In this document: piece by piece, positions 16,562 through 24,973 of the stretch | Position numbering within the stretch: position 1 is the first letter of the stretch | How the letters are laid out: every line of letters begins with the position of its first letter | Source: HGM04593 sp045631905 | GTDB taxonomy: Bacteria > Bacteroidota > Bacteroidia > Bacteroidales > Bacteroidaceae | NCBI GenBank assembly: GCA_045631905.1 | Contig: JAZQVO010000034.1 | Location: 1 to 38,953, forward strand | DNA: 38,953 nt | Reading direction: 5' to 3' | The notes under the pieces: model-generated | What the model was told of the DNA's origin: nothing | Databases searched by the model: none | The model's input: only the letters and a program-made list of their open reading frames with translations | Made by a program: the position numbers and the translations under genes

Positions 16562-17830
16562 ATGGATATACAATTAGTATTAGCTAGTATAGCTGTCTTC
16601 CTTGTAATCATCTTATTATTGGTGGTTATTCTGTTGGTTGCAAAGAAATATTTGCTTCCTTCGGGCAATGTGAAGGTTAAGATTAACGGCGAGAGCGAGG
16701 TTGAGGTTGCTGCCGGCGGTACCCTCTTGGGTACAATGGCCGAGAATGGAATCTTCTTGCCTTCGGCTTGTGGCGGTAAGGGCTCATGTGGCCAGTGTAA
16801 AGTGCAGGTTGTAGAGGGCGGTGGTGAGATTCTCCCCTCGGAGACCGGTCATTTTTCTCGCAAGGAGCAACAGGCTCACTGGCGTTTGGGTTGCCAGGTA
16901 AAGGTTAAGAACGACCTTTCTATCAAGGTGCCCGAGTCGGTTATGGGTGTTAAAGAGTGGGAGTGCGAGGTTATCTCTAACAAGAACGTTGCAACCTTCA
17001 TCAAAGAGTTCATCGTTGCGCTTCCTCCCGGTGAGCACATGGACTTTGTTCCCGGTTCATATGCACAGATTAAGATTCCTGCATACGACATGACCTATGA
17101 CAAGGATATCGACAAGAGCCTTATTGGTGACGAATATCTGCCTGCATGGGAGAAGTTCGGCTTGCTCGGTCTCAAATGTAAGAACACCGAAGAGACTATC
17201 CGTGCCTACTCAATGGCCAACTATCCTGCCGAGGGTGATAGAATCATGCTTACAGTGCGTATTGCCACACCTCCCTTCAAGGCCGACCGTTCGGGCTTCA
17301 TGGACGTTCCCTGTGGTATCGCATCATCATATATCTTCACCTTGAAACCCGGTGACAAGGTTATCATGAGCGGTCCTTACGGAGATTTCCACCCCATCTT
17401 CGACTCAAAGAAAGAGATGATGTGGGTAGGTGGTGGTGCCGGTATGGCTCCTTTGCGTGCGCAGATTATGCACATGACAAAGACTTTGAAGACAACAGAC
17501 CGTACAATGACATACTTCTACGGTGCACGTGCGCTTAACGAGGTATTCTACTTGGAGGACTTCTTGCAGTTGGAGAAAGACTTCCCCAACTTCACCTTCC
17601 ACTTGGCACTCGACCGTCCCGACCCCGCAGCCGATGCGGCAGGAGTTAAGTACACTCCCGGTTTTGTGCATCAGGTAATCTACGAGACCTATCTCAAAGA
17701 CCACGAGGCACCCGAGGATATCGAGTACTACATGTGCGGTCCCGGCCCCATGTCGAAGGCCGTTGTGAACATGCTTGTAGACCTTGGTGTTGAGGATAAA
17801 TCAATTATGTACGATAACTTTGGTGCGTAA
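16562..17830 (+). CDS. nqrF: Na+-translocating NADH:quinone oxidoreductase subunit F
   Basis: NqrF is the electron entry subunit: it oxidises NADH through FAD and passes electrons to a [2Fe-2S] centre on the cytoplasmic side. The 422-aa protein has an N-terminal membrane helix (about 5-27), a plant-type ferredoxin domain with cysteines C70, C76, C79 and C111, an FAD site with R214-A-Y-S, and an NADH-binding domain with WVGGGAGMAPLRAQ and a CGPGPM motif, ending YDNFGA. All cofactor residues are present. It is the last gene of the nqr operon and is followed by a strong terminator nine bases downstream. Confidence 0.98.
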   Translation: MDIQLVLASIAVFLVIILLLVVILLVAKKYLLPSGNVKVKINGESEVEVAAGGTLLGTMAENGIFLPSACGGKGSCGQCKVQVVEGGGEILPSETGHFSRKEQQAHWRLGCQVKVKNDLSIKVPESVMGVKEWECEVISNKNVATFIKEFIVALPPGEHMDFVPGSYAQIKIPAYDMTYDKDIDKSLIGDEYLPAWEKFGLLGLKCKNTEETIRAYSMANYPAEGDRIMLTVRIATPPFKADRSGFMDVPCGIASSYIFTLKPGDKVIMSGPYGDFHPIFDSKKEMMWVGGGAGMAPLRAQIMHMTKTLKTTDRTMTYFYGARALNEVFYLEDFLQLEKDFPNFTFHLALDRPDPAADAAGVKYTPGFVHQVIYETYLKDHEAPEDIEYYMCGPGPMSKAVVNMLVDLGVEDKSIMYDNFGA

Positions 17831-17838
17831 GCACTCAC

Positions 17839-17890
17839 ATAACAAAAAAACAGGAGCGCATAAATTTATGCGCTCCTGTTTTTTTGTTAT
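17839..17890 (+). terminator. Terminator of the nqr operon (26-bp perfect palindrome)
   Basis: The arms 17839-17864 and 17865-17890 are exact reverse complements with no spacer, so the fold would have a small A/T loop. The GC-rich core (CAGGAGCGCAT) is flanked by A7 on the left and T7 on the right, so it can terminate transcription from either side. Confidence 0.94.
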
Positions 17891-17931
17891 AATGTGCGAT
17901 ATTTGTAAAAAGTGTTACTCGATGGTTGAAA

Positions 17932-18007
17932 AACGTAAAAAATATTAACGATTTTACGTTAAATGTATCACAAGTGTGCGGATAATAGTTTTAAAGTTAT
18001 AACTTTC
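17932..18007 (+). promoter_or_regulatory. Upstream region of the lipoprotein gene: nested inverted repeats and weak -7 box
   Basis: AACGTAAAA (17932-17940) and TTTTACGTT (17952-17960) form a 9-bp inverted repeat, and TTAACG (17945-17950) with CGTTAA (17957-17962) forms a second one nested in it. Either could be an operator or a hairpin. A weak -7 candidate TAACTTTC lies at 18000-18007, 38 bases before the ATG. No good -33 box is visible. Function is inferred from position only. Confidence 0.35.
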
Positions 18008-18045
18008 GTTCAAGTAATATAATAAATCTTTAATACCATAAACAA

Positions 18046-19281
18046 ATGAAAAAGCTATTATCTATTCTTTTTGTGGTTGTTGCATTTGTGGCAACATCGT
18101 GTAGCAGTGGTGACGACGGCCCTTCCGCTCCTCCCAAAATCGATGTTACAAAGCTCTATGGAGAGTGGAAACAGATGCCCGAACAATACTCCGACGGAAC
18201 CGATAATGATGAAGAGTATTACCATTCATTAGTTGTAAGCGATAATCTCACATTTACCGGCCTTTGGAACGAGGGCTACGACAAGGATTCTGACGATGGG
18301 CGTTATGAATATAGTCGTGTGAGCGGTCGCATAGTGGTAGATGGTGATAAACTTGCTTTGCATCAGAATTTCTATGATGAAGATGGCGAGTTTGACGAAA
18401 CAGAGATAATGGACGGGCTCGAGGTCATTGCGCTTACCGATGATATTTTGGTTGTGCGTGAATCTTATACAAACAACGGCTTTGTATACGCATATAGAGA
18501 TTATGGTTTTTATCGCGAGCATGCTGCCGACATGCTTCCTACTTTGGGCTATGTTTGCAATTTGCAAAGTGCAGAGATACGTGTTTATGATAGTAGTGGA
18601 AACATCGTTAACGGCAATGTGTCATGCGACTATGCCGGTTGTACAAAAACATTCACGGTAAAGGTGTATGTGAGAACATTCGATGGCACAGAGCATGAAT
18701 TTAAAGATGTATACTTATCTGTTTCCGAAGATTATGCAGCTACCTACAAGTTTGTGAATGCGTCTAATACCATAGGCACCTCAAATGAGGTGAATGTAAA
18801 TATAGAGCAAAACTATGACTCTTATTCTCGCAGTAATACTATTAAGATTTGGACATATGGTGTTGCCGATGGGTATTTCTTCCCTGAGAAAACAATTACA
18901 ATCTATCAGAGTGGTAAGCCTTCGTCGGGTGACAACACAGGCGGTTCAACGGGCGGTGGCAGCTCATCAGGCGGTGATGGCGGTGCAACGCCGGAAAGCG
19001 AGTGGGTGCAGGTGAGCGACTCTCCTGGCAAGATGCCCTATTGGTATTGTCCCACCGATGGAGAAACAATCCCGGCCCATCCCTTATCGAAGAATTATAC
19101 CACATATAAGAATACCCGAACCGGTGCCTACAAAATAAAGTATGGGTATGATGAATACACGGTGAAAAAGGGGTATAATAAAATTTCGATAGATACAGAG
19201 TCTCATTCGGTATACGATAGCAAATATGGTTTTTGGAAGTCCTGTCTCGATAGATACTATATAGAATGTACTGTGTATTGA
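18046..19281 (+). CDS. Lipoprotein with lipocalin-like, BACON-like and unknown C-terminal regions
   Basis: The function is unknown. The 411-aa protein has a lipoprotein signal with a lipobox ending VATSC, so the lipidated residue is C19; it is followed by SSGDDG, and such acidic runs after the Cys often mark surface lipoproteins in Bacteroidota. Residues about 36-158 (from KLYGEWKQM) resemble lipocalin-like domains of this phylum. Residues about 174-292 look like a BACON/Ig-like domain ending ITIYQSG. A flexible Gly/Ser linker covers about 293-314. The last 95 residues are Tyr/Lys-rich with the pair YWYC and KSCLDRYYIEC; I recognise no family there. It stands alone between two palindromic terminators, so it is a single-gene unit. 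Confidence 0.85.
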   Translation: MKKLLSILFVVVAFVATSCSSGDDGPSAPPKIDVTKLYGEWKQMPEQYSDGTDNDEEYYHSLVVSDNLTFTGLWNEGYDKDSDDGRYEYSRVSGRIVVDGDKLALHQNFYDEDGEFDETEIMDGLEVIALTDDILVVRESYTNNGFVYAYRDYGFYREHAADMLPTLGYVCNLQSAEIRVYDSSGNIVNGNVSCDYAGCTKTFTVKVYVRTFDGTEHEFKDVYLSVSEDYAATYKFVNASNTIGTSNEVNVNIEQNYDSYSRSNTIKIWTYGVADGYFFPEKTITIYQSGKPSSGDNTGGSTGGGSSSGGDGGATPESEWVQVSDSPGKMPYWYCPTDGETIPAHPLSKNYTTYKNTRTGAYKIKYGYDEYTVKKGYNKISIDTESHSVYDSKYGFWKSCLDRYYIECTVY

Positions 19282-19303
19282 TATATAGCTATTAATTGTT
19301 ATA

Positions 19304-19343
19304 ATAATATATGGCAACCAATTAATTGGTTGCCATATATTAT
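19304..19343 (+). terminator. Terminator after the lipoprotein gene (20-bp perfect palindrome)
   Basis: The arms 19304-19323 and 19324-19343 are exact reverse complements (core ATGGCAACCAATT). It lies 22 bases after the stop codon. There is no long T run after it, but the right arm ends in an A/T-rich stretch. Confidence 0.75.
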
Positions 19344-19370
19344 GTTTGCGACCTTCTGATGTGAACGTAA

Positions 19371-19402
19371 TTTGGCAAATCCTATAAAAAGTAGTATCTT
19401 GC
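19371..19402 (+). promoter_or_regulatory. Predicted promoter of the glycosyltransferase gene
   Basis: TTTG at 19371-19374 and TATCTTGC at 19395-19402 are separated by 20 bases, matching the Bacteroidota -33/-7 arrangement with one T missing from the -7 box. The start of transcription would fall near 19407, just after a first ATG at 19403, so the second ATG at 19421 is the more plausible translation start. Confidence 0.55.
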
Positions 19403-19420
19403 ATGCGAAAATATAAAGCC

Positions 19421-20335
19421 ATGTTTCTTTCGATACTCATACCCACTTATAACTACGATTGCTCGGCACTTGTTGCAGAGCTTGCTAAGCAGGCGGCCTG
19501 CGTCGAGGGCTTGCTTTGGGAGATTATTGTGGGCGACGACGGCTCTACATTGCAGGAGGTGCTTGTTGCCAACCGCAAAATAAACAATATACCTTGTTGC
19601 GAGTATTGGGAACGTGGGTGTAACAGTGGTCGTTCGGCCATAAGAAACGCCCTTTATCGGAGAAGCCGTGGTACACACCTCCTGTTTCTCGATGGCGATG
19701 GTATGCCCGCGTGCAACGCTTTTCTTTCGTGTTATGTGGCGGAGGCTATGAGAGAGCCTGTGGGGGTGTTGTGCGGTGGCATTTTGCACCCCGAGGTGTT
19801 GCCCTCTCCTGCTGTGTCGTTGCGCTGGCGTTATGAAAAATGCGCCGAGAAACGTATGACTGTGGAGTGGCGCAATGCTCACCCTTATACAAATTTCCGC
19901 TCTTTTAATTTTCTCATCGACCGTGAAAGCTTTTCTCGTTTGCTTTTCGACGAGAATATAAAGCAATATGGTTTCGAGGATAATCTCTTTGGGCAGGCTC
20001 TGTGTGACAACGGTGTTGCAATAAAGCACATCGACAACCCTATGCTTAATATCGATATAGAGCCTAACGCGCTGTATATTAAGAAGAACGAAGAGGCTCT
20101 CGCTACGCTTGCCAAGCACTATGCACAGCTTGCGCCACATGTGCGTCTTGCGGTGCAGTTGGGCAGGGTGGAGCGTTGTCACATGGGGTGGTTGCTGTCG
20201 CTTGCTTATGATGTGTTGCGCCCCCTGTTGATGAAAAATCTTTTGAGTGATGTGCCCCGTGTGTGGGTTCTCAACTTCTACAAAGCAGGTTTCTTGCGTT
20301 CGCTTTTAAAGGGACGGTGCAAAAATTCTTTATAA
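19421..20335 (+). CDS. Family 2 glycosyltransferase
   Basis: This is a GT-A fold sugar transferase that probably uses a nucleotide sugar; the acceptor is unknown. Counting from the ATG at 19403, which would give 310 aa, the landmarks are LSILIPTYNY (9-18), the nucleotide-binding DDGS (45-48), GRSAIRN (76-82), the metal-binding LDGDG (96-100) and a candidate catalytic FED (191-193). I chose the ATG at 19421 (304 aa) because GT2 proteins usually start right before the first beta strand and because the predicted promoter overlaps the earlier ATG. There are no clear membrane helices and no sugar-polymer cluster nearby. It converges on the beta-helix gene with a gap of 39 bases and no obvious terminator between them. 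Confidence 0.88.
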   Translation: MFLSILIPTYNYDCSALVAELAKQAACVEGLLWEIIVGDDGSTLQEVLVANRKINNIPCCEYWERGCNSGRSAIRNALYRRSRGTHLLFLDGDGMPACNAFLSCYVAEAMREPVGVLCGGILHPEVLPSPAVSLRWRYEKCAEKRMTVEWRNAHPYTNFRSFNFLIDRESFSRLLFDENIKQYGFEDNLFGQALCDNGVAIKHIDNPMLNIDIEPNALYIKKNEEALATLAKHYAQLAPHVRLAVQLGRVERCHMGWLLSLAYDVLRPLLMKNLLSDVPRVWVLNFYKAGFLRSLLKGRCKNSL

Positions 20336-20374
20336 AGATAAAAAGAGTGTGTGAGGAAAAACAGGCAACAACCC

Positions 20375-22384
20375 TTACTTTGCTCCCTCGGCTTTTGCTT
20401 GCCACTCATCGCTGCCATAAACACCTGCCTTGTTGTAATCAAAAGGTTTAAACCCAATCTTTTTTATGGTTTTCTTGCTCTTGAAAGTAAAATCTCCTGC
20501 TTGCGGGTTGTTCATAAGCGGGTCTTTGAATGTGGCCCCTTTCTCGCGCTTTTCGCTCCACTCGGTGGCTCCTCGGCCACAGAAAATGAGGCTGTCGCCA
20601 TAGCTCCAATAGAGGTTTTTGTTAATCTCCATGTTGGCGGTGAACCATTGCCCCTTTGCTGTCTCGCCCCTCTCTTGCAGAATGATGTTGCGCCTGAATG
20701 TGAATGAGTTATGTGCTTCGGCTCGCGATGTCTGCATCTGGCAGTTGTTGCCAAAAGCAAATATGTTGTTCTCCACGGTGTTGTTCTTGCCGTAGTGCTG
20801 GTGGAAAGCTCCGTCGTGACAACGATAGACAAGGTTTTCGGTGATCTCTATGTTGCTCGAGCCTTCGTCGGTGTATATCCCCCAACCGCCGTAGCTTGCC
20901 GCCTCGATGTCGTGAATAACATTGCCTTTGATGGTGTTTCCTGTTCCCTCTCCGAGGGTGTATATACCGCCTAAGTCCGACAGTATGCCGTTACCTATGT
21001 GGTGAATGTGGTTGTAGGCTATTGTGTTGTTGCAGGCCGGGCTTGCGCCATAGCCCCACCTCCAGCCCATGGATATTCCGCTGTAAAAGAGGTACGATAT
21101 ATCGTTGTGGGTAATGTTGTTGTCGGCAGAGTGGTGTATGGCAATGCCTACACCCTCGGCAATCTCCTTACCGCACTCTTTTATTATGTTGTTGTCTATG
21201 GTGTTACCGCTTGTAATGCTCTCTCCGTTTTTGTATGTGGTGAGCCCTATTCTTATGCCACCTGCCCCGCAGTCGTGTATGTAACAACCTCTGACTGTGG
21301 TGCCGTGGCTCTGCTCTTTTATCCAGATGGCATAGCCTCCGCTACTCTTGAATGTGCAGTTGTTGAACGATATGTTTTTTGTGAAGTTCAGCTCTATCGC
21401 CCCGTCTGCTGTTGTTGCCGCCTGGGTGGGGTAGTAACCTGTGCGTGGGAGGCTGAACTTGCTTACTTCGAATGTTATACCTTCGAACATTATGTTTTCG
21501 ATATATCCGTTTTTGTTGCCTGTCAGCTCAACCCATCGGCCTGTTGTGGGTATGTAACATTCGGCGTTTTCCAACCTCTCCCCTGCAAGCGGAATATATG
21601 TCAGATAACCGCTTTCGTAGTCCATGTACCACTCTCCCTGTGCATCTAAGGCATGGGCATAATCGTAGAGGTAATATGGTGTGCCTGCTGTTATGGTGTT
21701 TAGCGGTGGCAGGCGTTTGCCTCCTATGTTGAATGTGTTGTCTGTTTTGTTTATTACATCGATGTGAAGTTTGGAGTTGCTCCACTTGTGGTAGAACGAG
21801 GCCTTGGGACGGCCGTTCTCTCCCGGCCACACATGCTCGAGCTCTTTGCCGTTCTCTGCTTCTATGCGCACTGAGGCATAGCTCTCTCTTGTGCTCTTAC
21901 CGCTGTCGCTCACTGTCTCTGTTACCTGTTGCACATGGTAAAAACCGCTGTTGGGGGTGCGTGCGAGGGTGGCGCGTCGGCCGTTTACGAAAAATTGCTC
22001 AAATGTGTAGCCGTTATCTTTTGCTTCGGGTATGTATGCTCGGTATCTGTTTCCGGGTGTATGTTCCCAATTATAAACCCTTCTTCCACCGATGAAACGT
22101 GCTTTGCCGTTTGTGCTCCGTATTACTATGGGGCGTTTGTTGGGGGCTGTTATGCGACAACTTTGTTGCATGGGGTAATGGCCCGGCGCAACCTCTATGT
22201 ATGCGGTGTCTTTTGCCGTGGTCGATATTGCCATGTTTATGGCGGTCTGCAAGGTGCGCATGGGTGCTGTGGCTGTTCCTTTGTTGCTGTCGTTGCCGTG
22301 AGGCGATAGGTGAATATGTGTCTGTGCCACAGCTGTTACTGCTGTAAGTAGCAGTATGGCAAGGGTTGTATATATGTTTTTCAT
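20375..22384 (-). CDS. Secreted right-handed beta-helix protein, probably carbohydrate-active
   Basis: The 669-aa protein has a signal peptide (about 1-20, ending AVAQ), so it is exported. It begins with the HLSPHGNDSNKGT segment that is typical of pectate-lyase-like beta-helix proteins, followed by a region of beta structure (about 60-320). From about 330 to 600 there are many beta-helix rungs with N-I-x-x-N type turns (for example NNIIKECG, NTIAYNHIHHIG, NTIKGNVIHDI and NIEITENLVYRC). Such proteins include lyases and glycosidases such as GH141-like enzymes; I cannot assign a substrate or catalytic residues with certainty. No lipobox or T9SS-type C-terminus is seen. It follows pgeF by six bases on the same strand, so the two are probably co-transcribed. 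Confidence 0.88.
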   Translation of the reverse strand: MKNIYTTLAILLLTAVTAVAQTHIHLSPHGNDSNKGTATAPMRTLQTAINMAISTTAKDTAYIEVAPGHYPMQQSCRITAPNKRPIVIRSTNGKARFIGGRRVYNWEHTPGNRYRAYIPEAKDNGYTFEQFFVNGRRATLARTPNSGFYHVQQVTETVSDSGKSTRESYASVRIEAENGKELEHVWPGENGRPKASFYHKWSNSKLHIDVINKTDNTFNIGGKRLPPLNTITAGTPYYLYDYAHALDAQGEWYMDYESGYLTYIPLAGERLENAECYIPTTGRWVELTGNKNGYIENIMFEGITFEVSKFSLPRTGYYPTQAATTADGAIELNFTKNISFNNCTFKSSGGYAIWIKEQSHGTTVRGCYIHDCGAGGIRIGLTTYKNGESITSGNTIDNNIIKECGKEIAEGVGIAIHHSADNNITHNDISYLFYSGISMGWRWGYGASPACNNTIAYNHIHHIGNGILSDLGGIYTLGEGTGNTIKGNVIHDIEAASYGGWGIYTDEGSSNIEITENLVYRCHDGAFHQHYGKNNTVENNIFAFGNNCQMQTSRAEAHNSFTFRRNIILQERGETAKGQWFTANMEINKNLYWSYGDSLIFCGRGATEWSEKREKGATFKDPLMNNPQAGDFTFKSKKTIKKIGFKPFDYNKAGVYGSDEWQAKAEGAK

Positions 22385-22390
22385 GGTGCT

Positions 22391-23161
22391 CTATCTTTGT
22401 TTAAGTAGTATGCCGTTGAATATTCGTCCCGAATTTATGCCCAACCGCCTTGCCGAAAAGAACTCTTCGTGCGAGGTGTGTGTGCATATGCGCGATATGT
22501 GAATGTTCTCGGTGGGGATACCGCATGCTGTTAATTGTAATTTGTTGGCTTCCCATAGGTCTATGTGCCACTTTGTGTGACGTGTCGCAATCTTTTGCAT
22601 GGGGAAGCCGGCCTCGGCAAAAGAGGTGTAGACTTCGTAGCCCACCTCAAAGGCTTCGGGGCCTATGCTTGGTGCTATAACTGCCTTTATATCCTCGGTT
22701 CGGCAAGCGTATCTCTCCTTCATGGCTGCTATGCATCTCTCGGTTATGCGTACCACGGTTCCGCGCCAGCCGGCATGCACGGCGGCCGCAACGTGCTGTT
22801 TGCTGTCGTATAGCAACACGGGGACACAGTCGGCGGTGGATACTCCGATGCATGTGTAGGGCTGGTCTGTTATCACGGCATCTATGCCGTGTAGCATCTT
22901 TTCTTGCTCGGCTGGGCTCTTCTGCATGAATATGTTGTCGATGTGCAGAATTTCGCAACCATGAGTCTGTCTTGGGAGTATGAGCCTGCTATCTTCTATC
23001 CCCAAAAGGGCGCACAGCTCTTTGCGACATTTTGCAACATGTTCCTTTTCGTCGCCACAATAGTGTGTTATGTTGAAACTGCCGTATGCACCGCAGGGTG
23101 TGCCTCTCTTTGTGGAGAATGCTGTTACGCATTCGCCCATGTTGTATTCGAGTATTTTCAT
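22391..23161 (-). CDS. pgeF: YfiH/PgeF/LACC1-family purine nucleoside phosphorylase
   Basis: Members of this family act on purine nucleosides (adenosine phosphorolysis or deamination, as shown for LACC1-type enzymes) and in E. coli the protein prevents mistakes in peptidoglycan precursors. The 256-aa protein has the zinc-binding triad H67 (PRQTHG), C112 (STADCVPV) and H129 (AVHAGWRG), and a C-terminal FSARR motif. Length and layout are normal. It is the first gene of a probable two-gene unit with the beta-helix protein; a terminator for metY separates it from the gene upstream. Confidence 0.93.
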   Translation of the reverse strand: MKILEYNMGECVTAFSTKRGTPCGAYGSFNITHYCGDEKEHVAKCRKELCALLGIEDSRLILPRQTHGCEILHIDNIFMQKSPAEQEKMLHGIDAVITDQPYTCIGVSTADCVPVLLYDSKQHVAAAVHAGWRGTVVRITERCIAAMKERYACRTEDIKAVIAPSIGPEAFEVGYEVYTSFAEAGFPMQKIATRHTKWHIDLWEANKLQLTACGIPTENIHISRICTHTSHEEFFSARRLGINSGRIFNGILLKQR

Positions 23162-23180
23162 CTTTTTATCGCGTTCTTCG

Positions 23181-23188
23181 TAAAGGTA
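23181..23188 (-). promoter_or_regulatory. Weak -7 box candidate for pgeF
   Basis: On the minus strand this reads TACCTTTA, one base off the TAnnTTTG consensus, 20 bases before the pgeF ATG. No well-spaced -33 TTTG is seen. It is listed because a new transcript must start between the metY terminator and pgeF. Confidence 0.3.
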
Positions 23189-23221
23189 GTAATAATATTG
23201 ATAGCAAGCTTGTTGCCGGGC

Positions 23222-23254
23222 AAAAAAAGAGTGGGCTGTTTAAACAGCCCACTC
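23222..23254 (-). terminator. Terminator of metY
   Basis: A perfect 13-bp inverted repeat (23229-23241 and 23242-23254, core GAGTGGGCTG) is followed, reading the minus strand, by seven T residues (A7 at 23222-23228). It lies 21 bases after the metY stop. Confidence 0.92.
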
Positions 23255-23275
23255 GGTCGGTTGGTTCTATATTTG

Positions 23276-24559
23276 TCAGAATGTACCCAAGGCCTGCTCG
23301 AGGTCGGCGATAATATCCTCGGCATCTTCGATGCCCACAGAGAGGCGAATGAGATCGGGGTCGATGCCGGCCTCCAACAACTGCTCGTTGCTGAGCTGAC
23401 GGTGTGTGTGGCTTGCGGGGTGGAGCACACACGAGCGGGCATCGGCAACGTGGGTTACTATTGCTATAAATTTGAGGCTGTCCATGAAACGTATGGCATC
23501 TTCCTTGTCGCCTTCAACTGCAAAAGCCATCACGCCACAACCGCCGTCGGGCAAATATTTTTGTGCAAGGTCGTAGTATTTGTTCTCCTTCAACCCGCTG
23601 TAATTTACCCACTTAACCTTGGGGTGAGAGGCGAGGAACTCGGCAACTTTCTGTGCGTTCTCGCAGTGACGGGGCATGCGCAGGTGCAGTGTCTCCAAAC
23701 CAAGGTTGAGCAAGAAGGCGTTTTGGGGAGCCATCATTGCTCCAAGGTCGCGCATAACCTGTGAAATAACTTTTGTTATGTAGGCGGCCTTGCCGAAGTT
23801 CTTTGTATATATGAGCCCGTGGTAGCTCTCGTCGGGTTCGGTGAGGCATGTGAACTTGTCGTGTTGTGCCTCCCAGTCGAAGTTACCGCTGTCTACCACA
23901 GCACCGCCCACTGCAACAGCGTGTCCGTCCATGTATTTTGTGGTGGAGTGTGTTACGATGTCGGCTCCCCACTCGATGGGACGACAATTTATGGGTGTTG
24001 CAAAGGTGTTGTCTATGATAAGTGGCACACCGTTTTTGTGGGCTATGGTTGCAAATTTCTCAATGTCGAGCACGTTGGCACCGGGGTTCGATATTGTCTC
24101 TCCGAAGAGGGCTTTTGTGTTGGGGCGGAACGCCTTTTCAATCTCCTCGGCGGGTGCGTCGGCATCGATGAATGTAACCTCGATGCCCATCTTTTTCATG
24201 GTTACGGCAAAGAGGTTGTATGTGCCTCCGTAAATTGTCGTTGCCGACACAAAGTGGTCGCCTGCTTGGCAGATGTTGAGAATAGCGTAAAAATTAGCGG
24301 CCTGTCCCGACGATGTAAGTACTGCGCCTATACCGCCTTCGAGCGCGGCAATCTTTGCGCCCACTGCATCGACTGTGGGGTTTTGCAGACGTGAATAGAA
24401 ATAACCCGAATCTTCGAGGTCGAAGAGACGTGCCATCTGCTCACTTGTCTCGTATTTAAACGTGGTGCTCTGGAATATCGGCAACACGCGGGCCTCTCCC
24501 TTCTTGGGTTGCCAGCCGCCTTGAATGCATATTGTTCCTTTGTTAAGTTTCTTTTCCAT
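23276..24559 (-). CDS. metY: O-acetylhomoserine sulfhydrylase (MetY-type)
   Basis: This PLP enzyme of the Cys/Met metabolism family makes homocysteine (or methionine) from O-acetylhomoserine and a sulfur donor. I start it at MEKKLNKGTICIQGG, giving 427 aa, the usual size; an upstream in-frame start would add 33 unlike residues. Landmarks are YSRLQNPTVDAVGAKIAALEGG (PLP phosphate contact YSR), the SSGQAAN segment at 83-89, IIDNTFATP (PLP-contacting Asp at 183) and HSTTKYMDGHA, in which K208 is the Schiff-base lysine. The longer insert before the C-terminal domain favours MetY over cystathionine gamma-synthase. It is a single-gene unit. The 5' region has a -7-like TATCTTCG at 24601-24608 on the minus strand, without a clear -33 box. 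Confidence 0.94.
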   Translation of the reverse strand: MEKKLNKGTICIQGGWQPKKGEARVLPIFQSTTFKYETSEQMARLFDLEDSGYFYSRLQNPTVDAVGAKIAALEGGIGAVLTSSGQAANFYAILNICQAGDHFVSATTIYGGTYNLFAVTMKKMGIEVTFIDADAPAEEIEKAFRPNTKALFGETISNPGANVLDIEKFATIAHKNGVPLIIDNTFATPINCRPIEWGADIVTHSTTKYMDGHAVAVGGAVVDSGNFDWEAQHDKFTCLTEPDESYHGLIYTKNFGKAAYITKVISQVMRDLGAMMAPQNAFLLNLGLETLHLRMPRHCENAQKVAEFLASHPKVKWVNYSGLKENKYYDLAQKYLPDGGCGVMAFAVEGDKEDAIRFMDSLKFIAIVTHVADARSCVLHPASHTHRQLSNEQLLEAGIDPDLIRLSVGIEDAEDIIADLEQALGTF

Positions 24560-24764
24560 CGTATAATGGTTTTTAATGTTTTTCATCTGTTTGTCGTTTG
24601 CGAAGATAAGTATAAACATCGAAAAAATAATATCGAGTGTAATATTTTTCCATAACAAATTTTAATGGTTGTTAAAATGGTATTTGGTAATACGATTCTT
24701 TATGATGTTTTTGTACAAGTTTAAAGTTGAAAATTTCCACGGGTGTTAAATATGCTTTTTGTAA

Positions 24765-24796
24765 TTTGTCAATTTAATTAATTATAATTAACTTTG
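24765..24796 (+). promoter_or_regulatory. Predicted promoter of the M60-like peptidase gene, with a long leader
   Basis: TTTG at 24765-24768 and TAACTTTG at 24789-24796 are separated by 20 bases, an excellent match to the Bacteroidota promoter pattern. The predicted start near 24801 leaves a leader of about 170 bases before the ATG at 24974. The leader has a small hairpin (ACCGC AAAC GCGGT, about 24922-24935) and is A-rich near the start codon. The rest of the interval 24660-24764 is A/T-rich and shows nothing else. Confidence 0.7.
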
Positions 24797-24973
24797 AACG
24801 ATTTATGTAGTATTGTCTGCTTCTGCTTGCAAACGGCATTTTGCAAAAATGACACAGGCCAAGGCTATTTACAAATTGAAATAAAAAAATAAATAATAAA
24901 TCCTGCTTGATGCCTATTAAAGACCGCAAACGCGGTGTTTGGTTCCCATTTAAGCGCAAAAAAACAAAAGTAA

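Noticed and set aside
20999..21649. Plus-strand open frame inside the beta-helix gene
   Set aside because: It is antisense to a clear beta-helix frame with signal peptide; its composition is Val/Cys-rich and without domains.
22904..24394. Plus-strand open frames over pgeF and metY
   Set aside because: pgeF and metY have intact catalytic motifs on the minus strand, and the terminator at 23222-23254 fits minus-strand transcription.
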